64,000 bases of DNA from the NCBI RefSeq assembly GCF_003261175.1, contig NZ_QLNP01000098.1, positions 186,001-250,000 of the forward strand. Direction: 5' to 3'. The first letter of the stretch is position 1. Each line of letters starts with the position of its first letter. The notes beneath the pieces were generated by a model that saw only the letters and a program-made list of their open reading frames with translations, was not told where the DNA came from and did no database searches. This DNA comes from Arthrobacter globiformis (GTDB taxonomy: Bacteria; Actinomycetota; Actinomycetes; Actinomycetales; Micrococcaceae). The translations under genes and the position numbers were made by a program. Positions 24,026-32,709 of the stretch are shown one piece after another.

Positions 24026-24765
24026 GCACCGCACTGGTCACCGGCGCCGGGCGGCTCGCCGGGATCGGCGCGGGGATCGCCCGCCAGCTGGCCGCCGACG
24101 GCTGGGACCTGGTGCTGACCTACTGGCAGGACTACGACGCCCGGATGCCGTGGGGAATCCAGCCGGACGACGTCGGCCGGCTCACCACCGAACTGGAGGC
24201 CATCGGCTCCAGGGTGGTGGCCCTGCCTGCCAACTTCCAGGACCCGGGCGCCGTCGACCGGCTGATGGCCGACGTGGCCGCGCAGGCGGGGACCCTGCAC
24301 GCCATGGTCCTCAGCCACGCCGAGTCCGTCGACTCGGGCATCCTGGACACCACCCTCGAAAGCTTCGAGCGGCATTTCGCCGTGAACACCCGGGCCAGCT
24401 GGCAGCTGGTCCGCGCCTTCGCGCAGCAGGCAGCGGACGACGGCGGTGCGATCGTCGCGCTGACCAGCGACCACACAGCGTTCAACCTGCCGTACGGTGC
24501 GTCCAAGGGGGCGCTGGACCGGATTGTGATCGCCGCGGCGCGTGAGCTTGGACCGCTGGGCATCAGCGCCAATGTGCTGAATCCCGGACCCGTGGACACC
24601 GGCTGGATGGACGGCCAGATCCGTGAAGAACTGGCCCGGCGCCAGCCCGGCGGCCGCCTGGGCACCCCCTCCGACGTGGCGGCAACCGTGGCGTTCCTGC
24701 TGTCCCCGGCGGGCCGTTGGGTTTCCGGTCAGCTCATTAAGGCCGACGGCGGGTTTTCGGCCTGA
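24022..24765 (+). CDS. Short-chain dehydrogenase/reductase
   Basis: A 247-residue SDR. The NAD(P) loop is TGAGRLAGIGAGIA, the catalytic Tyr-Lys is in YGASKGALD, the Ser is in VALTSDHT, and the C-terminal SPAGRWVSGQLIKADGGFS is the usual end. A Trp-rich insert (LTYWQDYDARMPWGIQPDD) after the second strand occurs in a subgroup often annotated as 3-oxoacyl-ACP reductase. The substrate is not known. It is translationally coupled to the GT87-like gene by ATGA overlap. Confidence 0.88.
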   Translation: MSTALVTGAGRLAGIGAGIARQLAADGWDLVLTYWQDYDARMPWGIQPDDVGRLTTELEAIGSRVVALPANFQDPGAVDRLMADVAAQAGTLHAMVLSHAESVDSGILDTTLESFERHFAVNTRASWQLVRAFAQQAADDGGAIVALTSDHTAFNLPYGASKGALDRIVIAAARELGPLGISANVLNPGPVDTGWMDGQIREELARRQPGGRLGTPSDVAATVAFLLSPAGRWVSGQLIKADGGFSA

Positions 24766-24786
24766 CGCTTTCTGGCGCTTTTTGGG

Positions 24787-24833
24787 GGCGGGCAAGATGC
24801 TGGGGCGGCCGCTGGAACCTGGACTTGCCCGCC
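24787..24833. terminator. Hairpin between convergent SDR and phospholipase D genes
   Basis: GGCGGGCAAG (24787-24796) and CTTGCCCGCC (24824-24833) form a 10-bp stem with a 27-nt loop at the joint 3' ends of the convergent genes. Neither side has a clear U-tract. Confidence 0.45.
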
Positions 24834-26527
24834 TAAAACGGGGTGGTGCCGCGCATCCTGCGGGGGCGGCCGTCCGGGTCGACTACCAGGCGGTTTGCAG
24901 CGCCTGCCCAGAGACGCTGAAAGGGCGGCACGGGCTCAGGAGCGTGGTGGCGCACATGACCCTTGGGGCGGGGCCCGTGGCGGCCAGTTGCGTGCCAACG
25001 GTCCAGCGCATCGGCGGCGGCGTTCCAGAGTTCAAGCCCGGCCGCAGGGGAGTGGAGCTGGGGGTCATCCTCGTCCACGCCCAGGTGTTCGGCCCACAGC
25101 TCGAGCCGCAGCCCGTAGGCCAGCGGCCGGGAGGCGCCGGGGCCCGTGTTTGCCCCTTGTCCGGCGTCTGTACTGCTGTCTGTACCGGGCGGTTCCCGCT
25201 GACTGGCCGCGGTGTCGACCACTGCGCAGGTGAGCTCGCTGTCCGTGGTCCAGGAGCGGCGGTTGAAGTTGTCCGATCCGCAGGTGAACCAGGCGTCGTC
25301 GATGATGCAGATCTTGGCATGGACATAGATCGGAGTCCCGGCAGTGTTTTCCAGATCAAACACCCCGACTCTGCCGGGCGCAACCCGGCGCATCCTGCTG
25401 ATGGCACGCATCTGCCCGACCCGCTTGGGCGGCCCGCCGAGTATTCCGTCGGAGTCCGGGTAGCGAGGCACGACGGCGATCACGTTCAACTCGGGGTTAT
25501 TTTCGAGGGCCGTCGCGATTCCGGCCGCGACCTCTTCAGACCACAGGTACTGGTCCTCGATGTAGATCAGCGAGCGGGCCTGGGCGAAGGCTTTCGTGTA
25601 GGCCCGGGCGATGCTTCGTTCACCGTCGGGTGCGAACGGGAACGGCGGGTGCTTCATGCCGTAGGTGCGCAGCAGCTGCACGGCGTGAGGTCCCGCGGGC
25701 GGCGGGGGCGGGGCAGTGGCCGGGAGCGGTTCGGGGTGCCGGGGCATATCGGCCAGGCGCTGCAGCAGCATCCGGTACGGTGTGCGGCGGTCCAGGGGAT
25801 GGGGGTCGTTCCACCGCTCGGCGAACAGTTCCAGCACATCCGCAACCACCGGGCCACGGAGTTCGAGTGCGGCATCGTGCCAAGGCGGCGTTTTTCCGTA
25901 CCTGGAATCCATGGCCACCGCCTGCGGGTCTCCTCCGTGATCGGCATCGTCCCGGCGGCTGTGGGAAAGATCGATTCCGCCCACGAACGCGGTGTCCAGC
26001 GACGGATCGTTCCGCCGGCGGATGACGACCAGTTTCTGGTGATGGCAGCCGAAGAGGCGCACACGCTGATCCAGCAGCACCTCCCCGCCGGCGTCGTTGA
26101 TCTGGCGGCTGAGGAGTTCGTTGGAACGCCAGCTCATCGGGGCTGACACGCGCTCCCCGTGGGACCGCCAAATCAGGCCGCGCACTTCCACTCCGGCCCG
26201 GGCCAACCGTGCCAGCAACTCGCCGATCGTCGGTCCATCCGCCGTCAGCCGCTCGTCGGAATCGCCACGCCAGTCGGTGAACCACACGCGGTCTCCCGAA
26301 TTCAGGGCTGACAGCTCCTCATGCAGCCGGGCGAAGTAGGTGGCGCCATGAATAAGGGGGCGCACGAGGTTGCCCTCCGACCAGGGCGGCGATCCGGCAC
26401 AGCCCGCGTGCACCTCAGTGGCCGCATTCCCCCGCTCATCGCGAGTCAAGAACCAATCTTCGGCACTACTGTCCACCCGATGTTCCTCGGGCCTTCCCAA
26501 GGCCAGGAAATCGTCAGCGTCAGCCAT
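24833..26527 (-). CDS. Phospholipase D family protein
   Basis: A 564-residue protein with two HKD half-sites. The first is CHHQKLVVIRRRND followed by GGIDLSHSRRD; the second is VHAKICIIDDAWFTCGSDNFNRRSW. That is the bacterial PLD/cardiolipin-synthase superfamily arrangement, catalysing phosphodiester hydrolysis or transfer. No signal peptide is seen and the N-terminus is polar, so a cytoplasmic or peripheral enzyme is likely. The insert DSSTDAGQGANTGPGAS is low complexity. It is probably transcribed alone; the acyl-CoA dehydrogenase gene lies 52 bp upstream on the same strand. Confidence 0.88.
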   Translation of the reverse strand: MADADDFLALGRPEEHRVDSSAEDWFLTRDERGNAATEVHAGCAGSPPWSEGNLVRPLIHGATYFARLHEELSALNSGDRVWFTDWRGDSDERLTADGPTIGELLARLARAGVEVRGLIWRSHGERVSAPMSWRSNELLSRQINDAGGEVLLDQRVRLFGCHHQKLVVIRRRNDPSLDTAFVGGIDLSHSRRDDADHGGDPQAVAMDSRYGKTPPWHDAALELRGPVVADVLELFAERWNDPHPLDRRTPYRMLLQRLADMPRHPEPLPATAPPPPPAGPHAVQLLRTYGMKHPPFPFAPDGERSIARAYTKAFAQARSLIYIEDQYLWSEEVAAGIATALENNPELNVIAVVPRYPDSDGILGGPPKRVGQMRAISRMRRVAPGRVGVFDLENTAGTPIYVHAKICIIDDAWFTCGSDNFNRRSWTTDSELTCAVVDTAASQREPPGTDSSTDAGQGANTGPGASRPLAYGLRLELWAEHLGVDEDDPQLHSPAAGLELWNAAADALDRWHATGRHGPRPKGHVRHHAPEPVPPFQRLWAGAANRLVVDPDGRPRRMRGTTPF

Positions 26528-26579
26528 GTGCCCAGTATGCTCCCGGCAATGCGGCCGCGGCGAGAGCCGGCAACGCGGC

Positions 26580-27800
26580 TCAGCGGAACGCCGGGAGCCC
26601 CGTGATGTGCTGGCCCAGGATCAGCGTGTGGACCTCGTCGGTGCCCTCATATGTCCGCACCGACTCGAGGTTGGCGGCGTGCCGCAGAGGCGAATAGTCG
26701 AGCGTGATGCCGTTGCCGCCCAGGATGGTCCGGGCGTCGCGCGCCACCTTGATGGCCTCGCGGACGTTGTTCAGCTTGGCCAGCGAGATCTGCTCGGGGC
26801 GGAGGCGCCCGGCGTCCTTGAGCCGGCCCAGGTGCAGGGCGAGCATGGTGCCCTTCTGGACCTCGAGCAGCATGTTGACGAGCTTCTCCTGCGTCAGTTG
26901 GTAGCCCGCCAGCGGTTTGCCGAACTGCTGGCGCTCCACCGAATACTGCAGCGCCGCCTCATACGAGTCCCGGGCTGCGCCCATGGCGCCCCAGGCGATG
27001 CCGTACCGCGCCTCGTTGAGGCAGCTGAACGGGCCGCTCAGTCCCTGGGCGCCGGGCAACTGCGCCTCCGAACCCAGCCGAACGCCGTCGAACGTCACAT
27101 CGCATTGGATGGACGCGCGCATGGACAGTTTCCGCCCGATCGGCGTGGCGGTGACGCCCGCCGTGCCGGCGGGAACGAGGAAGCCGCGGACGCCGTCGTT
27201 TGTTCTCGCCCAAACCACCAGGACGTCGGCCACGGAGGCGAGCCCGATCCAGCGCTTGGCTCCGTCCAGGATCCAGCCCGCGTCCTCGCCGGTTCCGTCC
27301 CGCCGCGCGGCGGTGGCCATCGACGACGGGTCGGAGCCCGCCGTCGGTTCGGTCAGTGCGAAGCAGCCGATCACCTCGCCGGCGGCCATCCGGGGGAGCC
27401 ACTCCTGTTTCTGGTCCTCCGAGCCCCATTTGTGGATGGCGCTCATCGCCAGTGAACCCTGGACCGAGACGAACGTGCGGATTCCGGAGTCGCCGGCCTC
27501 CAGTTCCATGGCGGCCAGGCCGTACTCGACGGCGGACCGGCCGGGGCAGCCGTAGCCCTCCAGATGCATGCCCAGGACGCCCAGCTCGCCCAGCTGCGCG
27601 GGCAGGTGCAGGGGGAAGACCCCCTGCTCGTACCAGTCCGCGATGTCCGGGCGGATCTGCTGGTCGGTGAAGTCCCTGATCCGCTGCCGGAGGGCCAGTT
27701 CATCGTGGGACAGCAGGGAATCCAGTGCCAGGACATCCGAGGGGTCCGGGAGTCCGTACTCGGCCGTGGCTTCCGCAGGATCAAGGGCGTCGTTGCTCAT
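26580..27800 (-). CDS. Acyl-CoA dehydrogenase, glutaryl-CoA dehydrogenase-like
   Basis: A 406-residue FAD enzyme. The catalytic Glu is in the C-terminal VRTYEGTDEVHTLILGQHI; the same YEGT-x-x-x-H segment is found in glutaryl-CoA dehydrogenases. FAD-binding segments are CFALTEPTAGSDPSSM and DGAKRWIGLASVADV. The likely reaction is oxidation of glutaryl-CoA, with decarboxylation to crotonyl-CoA, in lysine/tryptophan catabolism, or a related short-chain acyl-CoA. An APC permease gene lies 22 bp upstream on the same strand. Confidence 0.88.
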   Translation of the reverse strand: MSNDALDPAEATAEYGLPDPSDVLALDSLLSHDELALRQRIRDFTDQQIRPDIADWYEQGVFPLHLPAQLGELGVLGMHLEGYGCPGRSAVEYGLAAMELEAGDSGIRTFVSVQGSLAMSAIHKWGSEDQKQEWLPRMAAGEVIGCFALTEPTAGSDPSSMATAARRDGTGEDAGWILDGAKRWIGLASVADVLVVWARTNDGVRGFLVPAGTAGVTATPIGRKLSMRASIQCDVTFDGVRLGSEAQLPGAQGLSGPFSCLNEARYGIAWGAMGAARDSYEAALQYSVERQQFGKPLAGYQLTQEKLVNMLLEVQKGTMLALHLGRLKDAGRLRPEQISLAKLNNVREAIKVARDARTILGGNGITLDYSPLRHAANLESVRTYEGTDEVHTLILGQHITGLPAFR

Positions 27801-27822
27801 TGCAGCATCCTACGTGCCGGCG

Positions 27823-29349
27823 CTATTTTCCTGCGGGAACCTGCTTCCGGCCCACGAAGTACTCACGGGTTGACGGCAGGAACCGGCAGACAGCGGCCAA
27901 CACGACGCCCAGGGCCAGCAGCACCACGCCGCTGACAAAGGCCCCGCCGACGCCGAAGATCTGTGTGTTTCCGTAAGCCGGATCCCACATCTGCGCCGCC
28001 GAGATGAAAAATGCCGCGGTCAGCAGCAGGGCCCCGAACATCGGAAGGAAACCGCGGAACCACAGGTTGCGGGCGGATTCGCGCAAGGTATTCCGGAAGT
28101 ACCAGGCGCAGGCAAAGCCGGTCAGGGCGTAGTAAAAGGCGATGAACAGGCTGATGGAGCTAATTGAATCGGACAGCAGGTTCTCGCTGAGGAAGCTCAT
28201 GGCCACGTAGTAGACGACCGCGGCGGCGCCCATCACCTGGGTGGAAAAGCCGGGGGTCCGGTTCCGCTCGTGGACCTCCCCGAACTTCGGCGGCAGAGCC
28301 CGGTGCACACCCATGGAGAGGGTACCGCGGGCGGTGGGCAGGATGGTGGTCTGGGTGGAGGAAAGCACGGATGCCAGCACTGCCACCACAATCAGCCAGC
28401 CCCACGGACCCAGCACCACGTCCTTCATGGCAAGGAACACGTCGTCCTGGTTTTCGGCGTTGGCCAGCCCGATTCCCTCTGTACCCACGGACGCGTACAT
28501 CATCACCAGCAACGCCACCGAGACGTAGATGGCCACCAGCACGAATGCCGAGATCACCGCCCCGCGGCCCGGGGTGGTGGCCGGGTTCTCAGTCTCCTCG
28601 TTCACCGCCAAGCACGTGTCCCAGCCCCAGTAGATGAACAGGGCCAGCAGGATGCCGTGGACCACTGCGCCGGGATCGGCGAACGCCCCGGCCGGGTTGA
28701 ACCATTCGACGTCGAACGGCTGGCCCGCCGGCGCCCCGCCGGTCAGGCCCGCGATCCGCAGGATGATCGCCACGGCAAAGATGCCCAGCGAAATGTACTG
28801 GATGTACGTCAGGGTCCGCTGGACGTGCTCACCCAGCCGGATCCCGCGGTAGTTGACCATGGTCATGAAGGCGATGAAAACGACGCCGGTGGCCGTCACC
28901 ACCGTCTTGTTCCCCGCTAGGGACCCGTCGCCGATGAGGAGCCAAAGGTACTGGCCCGCCACCTGCGCCAGGTTGGCCAGGACCACGACGCCGGCCAGGG
29001 CCACGCCCCAGCCGCCCAGCCACCCCGCCCAGGGGCCGAAGGCGCGGCGTGCCCAGATGAAGGTGGTGCCGCAGTCCGGCATGGCGCTGTTGAGCTCGCG
29101 GAAAGCGTAGGCGATGAACAGCACGGGAATGAAGCCCAGGACCAGGATGAGCGGTGTGTAGTTGCCGTTGACGGCCACGATCAGGCCCAAGGTCGCGGCC
29201 AGCGAGTACACCGGCGCTGTGGAGGCGAGGCCCAGCATCACCGAGTCGCCGAGGTCCAGGATCCCAGCGCGGAGCCCCTTGCCGGGGACGGCACCGGCGG
29301 GCTGGCCCCCGGCGCCGCCGGCCGCCGTCGTCGTCGTTCGTGTCCTCAT
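27823..29349 (-). CDS. APC superfamily amino acid/polyamine permease
   Basis: A 508-residue permease with about 12 transmembrane segments. The APC signature is seen at the N-terminus (LDLGDSVMLGLASTAPVYSLAATLG) and after helix 3 (SAMPDCGTTFIWARRAFGPWAGWLGGW). It starts 13 bp after the stop of the ATP-grasp ligase gene, so these two, and the DUF1190 gene before them, form one operon. It may import the amine or amino acid that the ligase joins, which is an inference from position. The start has only a weak ribosome-binding site. Confidence 0.88.
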   Translation of the reverse strand: MRTRTTTTAAGGAGGQPAGAVPGKGLRAGILDLGDSVMLGLASTAPVYSLAATLGLIVAVNGNYTPLILVLGFIPVLFIAYAFRELNSAMPDCGTTFIWARRAFGPWAGWLGGWGVALAGVVVLANLAQVAGQYLWLLIGDGSLAGNKTVVTATGVVFIAFMTMVNYRGIRLGEHVQRTLTYIQYISLGIFAVAIILRIAGLTGGAPAGQPFDVEWFNPAGAFADPGAVVHGILLALFIYWGWDTCLAVNEETENPATTPGRGAVISAFVLVAIYVSVALLVMMYASVGTEGIGLANAENQDDVFLAMKDVVLGPWGWLIVVAVLASVLSSTQTTILPTARGTLSMGVHRALPPKFGEVHERNRTPGFSTQVMGAAAVVYYVAMSFLSENLLSDSISSISLFIAFYYALTGFACAWYFRNTLRESARNLWFRGFLPMFGALLLTAAFFISAAQMWDPAYGNTQIFGVGGAFVSGVVLLALGVVLAAVCRFLPSTREYFVGRKQVPAGK

Positions 29350-29362
29350 CGAGCACCTGTTC

Positions 29363-30583
29363 TCATAAAGCTATACCTGCCTTGTTCGCGTTGGCCTGTG
29401 CCGCCTGCACGCTCAGCGGCGCCGGCGCGTCAATGGTGTTCGGGACAAAGCGGCAGAAGTAATCAGTGACCGGCCCGTCCGACTCGCGGATGCCGCAACC
29501 CACCGATTCGCCGTCCACCACCCACAGGCCAAGGACCGGGTGGTTGCCGTCGAAGTCGGGGAGGGAGTGGTACTGCTGGTAGCACCAGCCCTCGCGGCCG
29601 TATCCGCCCGGCTTCTCCAGGCTGATGCCCTCAGCGTGGATCCGAATGTTGTCGCCTTCGCGTCCGTGCAGCGGCTTGGCCACCCATTCCCGCAGCGGGC
29701 CGGGATCATTGAGATAGGCGGGCAGCAGGTTCGGGTGGTCCGGGTAGAGGTGCCAGAGGGCGGCCAGGAGCGCCTTGTTGGACAGCAGCATTTTCCAGGC
29801 CGGCTCCACCCAGCGGGGATTGTGCGAGCGCTGCAGCAGTCGGTGGCCGAAGGGCTCCTTCATCATCAGCTCCCAGGGGTAGAGCTTGAAGATGGTGCTG
29901 ATCATGAAGTTGTCCATGTCCACAAAGCGCTTCAGATTGGGGTCCCAGCCGATGTCCGACATGTTGATGCCGATGGTGGTCCACCCTGCCTGGCCGGCCA
30001 CGTCCCGCATGTAGGCGGCCGTCATCCAGTCCTCACCGGATTCCTCGGCCTCGGAGTGGGCCACGTGCAAGGTGCTCATCCCCGTGCGGTACTGCAGCTT
30101 CTTCCACTGCCGGATCAGTGCCTCGTGGATCCCGTTCCATTGGTCCTTCTCCGGGAAGACGTCCTGCAGCCAGAACCACTGGGCCACGGCCGCCTCGATG
30201 AGGCCGGTGGGGGTGTCCGCGTTGTACTCGAGCATCTTGGCGGGGCCGCCCTGGCCGTCATAGATGAAGTCGAAGCGCCCGTAGATGTCCACGTCCCCGG
30301 CCTGCAGCGACTCGGCGGCCAGTTCCAGCGCCTGCGGACCGATGCCGATCGGGCCCATGGCACCCGTGGCCAGGAACTTCGCGGCCTCCAGGCACATTCT
30401 GTGCATGTCCTCGGCTGTGACCTCAAGTGCCTCCACCTCGTCCATGGTGAATTCGTAGTAGGCGGCCTCGTTCCAGTACTCGATCTTGTTGCCACCAGGC
30501 AGGGTGGTGGTGGAGAACACCAGGCCCTGTTCCTCGATTTTCTGCTTCCAGTCCGGCCGGGGCTCCGAAAGTAACCGCTTCAC
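29363..30583 (-). CDS. Glutathionylspermidine-synthase-like ATP-grasp ligase (YgiC/YjfC type)
   Basis: A 406-residue protein matching the synthetase domain of glutathionylspermidine synthase without the amidase domain, the size of E. coli YgiC and YjfC. Signatures are MLEYNADTPTGLIEAAVAQW, IGINMSDIGWDPNLKRFVD and FKLYPWELMMKEPFG near the ATP site. It should form an amide between a carboxylate and an amine using ATP. Actinobacteria normally lack glutathione, so the substrate is probably a different peptide or protein. The GTG at 30583 is chosen because GGGAGG lies upstream and the DUF1190 stop is 2 nt away. Confidence 0.88.
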   Translation of the reverse strand: MKRLLSEPRPDWKQKIEEQGLVFSTTTLPGGNKIEYWNEAAYYEFTMDEVEALEVTAEDMHRMCLEAAKFLATGAMGPIGIGPQALELAAESLQAGDVDIYGRFDFIYDGQGGPAKMLEYNADTPTGLIEAAVAQWFWLQDVFPEKDQWNGIHEALIRQWKKLQYRTGMSTLHVAHSEAEESGEDWMTAAYMRDVAGQAGWTTIGINMSDIGWDPNLKRFVDMDNFMISTIFKLYPWELMMKEPFGHRLLQRSHNPRWVEPAWKMLLSNKALLAALWHLYPDHPNLLPAYLNDPGPLREWVAKPLHGREGDNIRIHAEGISLEKPGGYGREGWCYQQYHSLPDFDGNHPVLGLWVVDGESVGCGIRESDGPVTDYFCRFVPNTIDAPAPLSVQAAQANANKAGIAL

Positions 30584-30585
30584 GA

Positions 30586-31311
30586 CTAGCCTCCCGTGCT
30601 TCCGCCCTTGGAGCTGCTGCCGAAGCCGCCCCTGCTGACTGTCCCGCCCTTGCTGCTGTAGCCCGTGGACGTCTTGGCCCCCTGCGGCACCGTCCTGGTG
30701 AAGTTCGGGTAGGCCGTCCGGTTCTGGCCGATGCCCGGGACGCTGGCCCCGCGCGAATAGAAGTACCAGGCGTAGAGGGCCCCGCCGCGCCCGGCCGAGC
30801 TGTTGCACTGGGTATCCTCGACCCGCTCACCGGTTTCCTCGTTGAAGCAGACCTGGGCGTAGTCGGGGTCCTGCTCGTTGCTGGCCACGATCGCCGTGAT
30901 GGTGCCGGCCAGGAGCGCCGTGACGCCGAGGCCCACCACCACCGTGCGGCGCTGCGACCGCTTCTTCCGTGCAGCGGCGTCGCGCTCGCGGTCACGGGCG
31001 AACGGGTCGAAGACGGGGCTGGGCTGGGGGAATCCGGTTTGGTTCTGGTTTCCGGGGCCTTGGCCGCCTGGGCCCTGCTTCTGTGCGCCTGCGGTTCCCT
31101 TGCGGGGCTTCCCCGCCTTTGGCTTTCCGGGGCTTTCCTGTCCGGGTGTGCCGGGGGTCAGCAGTTCGGGGTGGAGCTCAGGTTTCGGCACCTGCCATGG
31201 CGGCGGCTTGGCCGGGCCGCCGGACGCACCGCCCGAGCGGTCGTTCCCGCCGGACTCGTCGTCGCTCCGGCCCCCGTGAGCGTCCTTGCTCGGGTCCTTC
31301 TCCGGGTCCAT
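30586..31311 (-). CDS. DUF1190 (YgiB/YjfM-like) protein with N-terminal Pro/Gly-rich region
   Basis: A 241-residue protein. Residues 1-120 are hydrophilic and rich in Gly, Pro, Lys and Asp; 121-142 form one transmembrane helix (TVVVGLGVTALLAGTITAIVAS). The C-terminal 95 residues carry the DUF1190 core (YAQVCFNEETGERVEDTQCN, YAWYFYSRGASVPGIG) and a Gly/Ser-rich end (SRGGFGSSSKGGSTGG). In E. coli ygiB is beside ygiC and yjfM beside yjfC, and the same pairing occurs here. The two Cys in the core may form a disulfide. Start at 31311 has GGGGGAA upstream. The Gly/Ser tail might be the substrate of the ligase, which is speculative. Confidence 0.82.
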   Translation of the reverse strand: MDPEKDPSKDAHGGRSDDESGGNDRSGGASGGPAKPPPWQVPKPELHPELLTPGTPGQESPGKPKAGKPRKGTAGAQKQGPGGQGPGNQNQTGFPQPSPVFDPFARDRERDAAARKKRSQRRTVVVGLGVTALLAGTITAIVASNEQDPDYAQVCFNEETGERVEDTQCNSSAGRGGALYAWYFYSRGASVPGIGQNRTAYPNFTRTVPQGAKTSTGYSSKGGTVSRGGFGSSSKGGSTGG

Positions 31312-31332
31312 GGTTCCCCCTGCTGCTCCATG

Positions 31333-31364
31333 CTGTTGAATACGTGTGCTGTCGAATACGTGTG
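31333..31364. repeat. 16-bp tandem duplication upstream of the DUF1190 gene
   Basis: Two 16-bp units, CTGTTGAATACGTGTG and CTGTCGAATACGTGTG, differ at one base. They lie in the putative leader of the DUF1190 operon, about 20 bp before its start on the minus strand. Confidence 0.8.
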
Positions 31365-31550
31365 CTGCTGAACGCGGCGCTGGTGGCGGCCGGAACGCTT
31401 GGCTGCGGCCGGCGGAACCGGCTGTCCATGCCGGTAAACACTGCAGCAAGCCTAGTGGCTGGAAGGTGCTGCGGTGAATAAATTTCCCTGCCCGACTATC
31501 CCTCGGAACCACCAAAAGCGCTGGTCAGGCCGAGAACCTAGACTAATGCC

Positions 31551-32204
31551 ATGCACACAGCCACTCTTCTTGCCGTTTGCCGGGTCCACCAGCTCCTCCC
31601 GGACGAGGGAAGCGTGGGCGTCACCGCCATCGACAAACGGCCGGTGGACGGCCCGGTCAAGGTGCACAAGCTCGGTCTGCACGCCGACATCCAGGCCAGC
31701 CGCATCCACCACGGGGGAGAGGACCAGGCACTCTACGCTTACTCCCAGGCCGACGCCGACTACTGGATCGGCGAGCTGCAGCGCGAACTGCCGCCCGGGA
31801 TCTTCGGGGAGAACCTCCGCGTGGCAGGGATCGAGACCACGGGCGCCGTCATCGGTGAACGTTGGCGGATCGGGCTGGACGTTGAGGTTGAGGTCACCTC
31901 GCCGCGAGTTCCGTGCGCTACCTTCCAGCGGCGCATGGACGAGATCCAGTGGGTCAAGCGGTTCACGCAGGCTGGCCGGGTGGGTGCCTACCTGCGCGTC
32001 ACCAAGACCGGCTCTGTGCAGGCCGGCGACCACATCCACCGCCTCTTCGTGCCCAAGCATGGTGTGACCGTCGGCCGCTGGTTCAGCGAGCCCGACGTCG
32101 ACGCCATCGAGGCCCTGCGCGATGCCGAGGCCGACGGCGAAATCCGGCTGCAGCCCGAGTACCACGACCGGTTCGAGAAGATGCTCCGCCGCGTGGGCCG
32201 CTAG
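31551..32204 (+). CDS. MOSC domain protein (YiiM-like)
   Basis: A 217-residue protein with the MOSC beta-barrel found in molybdenum-cofactor sulfurases and in YiiM reductases. Visible landmarks are DKRPVDGPVKVHKLGLHADIQ, HHGGEDQALYAYSQADADYW, FGENLRVAG, and the conserved Cys in SPRVPCATFQ that binds Mo-cofactor sulfur. The likely role is as a Moco-binding reductase for N-hydroxylated compounds. The gene is divergent from the DUF1190 operon. Confidence 0.88.
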   Translation: MHTATLLAVCRVHQLLPDEGSVGVTAIDKRPVDGPVKVHKLGLHADIQASRIHHGGEDQALYAYSQADADYWIGELQRELPPGIFGENLRVAGIETTGAVIGERWRIGLDVEVEVTSPRVPCATFQRRMDEIQWVKRFTQAGRVGAYLRVTKTGSVQAGDHIHRLFVPKHGVTVGRWFSEPDVDAIEALRDAEADGEIRLQPEYHDRFEKMLRRVGR

Positions 32205-32233
32205 TACGCAGGAGCTGGCCCGGCGGCCTTGCC

Positions 32234-32330
32234 GCATTTCTGCACCGCTTTGGCCGGGTTCCCCCGTAAGTGCCCCCTGGACCGGCGCGGGCGCCGGCCG
32301 CGGCCGCCGCGGAAACCGGTGCAGAAATGC
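32234..32330. repeat. Inverted repeat after the MOSC gene
   Basis: GCATTTCTGCACCG (32234-32247) and CGGTGCAGAAATGC (32317-32330) are perfect 14-bp arms 69 bp apart; the space between is very G+C-rich and self-complementary. It may be the MOSC terminator or a REP-like element. Confidence 0.75.
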
Positions 32331-32431
32331 CGCGTGTGCCCAAGCTCACCACCCCTGCCGGCCCCTCGGTTCGGTCGCATGGGGGGTCATGCCTTACACT
32401 TGAAATATCCCCCACTCCGGAAATCCCTTAT

Positions 32432-32676
32432 TCCTGCCCAATTTTTGAGGCAGGACTGGCAAGTGTTGGGGCCCGCCAATGTGATGCGGGCAGTTTCATA
32501 GGGAGAGCCGGCTGAAGAAAACGCTGTACAGACTGCTGGGATAGCAGCCAAGAGATGCAGTGTGAAGTCCTGCCACGGGATTGCGAAAGCGCCGGACTTC
32601 TACGTGACCGGCCGGTCAATGTATGCCCGGCGCCCACGGCACATGTACTGCGGCTCCGCTCACCTCGGGTTGTGCC
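32432..32676 (+). promoter_or_regulatory. Long structured 5' leader of the DEAD-box helicase gene
   Basis: About 280 nt upstream of the helicase start contain no supported gene but a run of hairpins: TCCTGCC/GGCAGGA (32432-32455), GCCCGC/GCGGGC (32471-32491), CTGCT/AGCAG (32533-32547), GAAGTCC/GGACTTC (32564-32600, enclosing a GC-GAAA-GC tetraloop hairpin), the self-palindrome GACCGGCCGGTC (32606-32617), and GGCACA/TGTGCC (32638-32676). DEAD-box helicase genes of other bacteria often have long leaders used in cold or autogenous control. I do not recognise a known riboswitch class. The transcription start is not determined. Confidence 0.5.
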
Positions 32677-32709
32677 GCCTGGCCCCCTATGGATGAGGAA
32701 CATTTCCCT

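Noticed and set aside
22585-24765. A single 726-codon frame ending in the SDR domain
   Set aside because: Only the part from 24022 is protein-like; the upstream part is the wrong frame of the GT87 gene, so there is no fusion.
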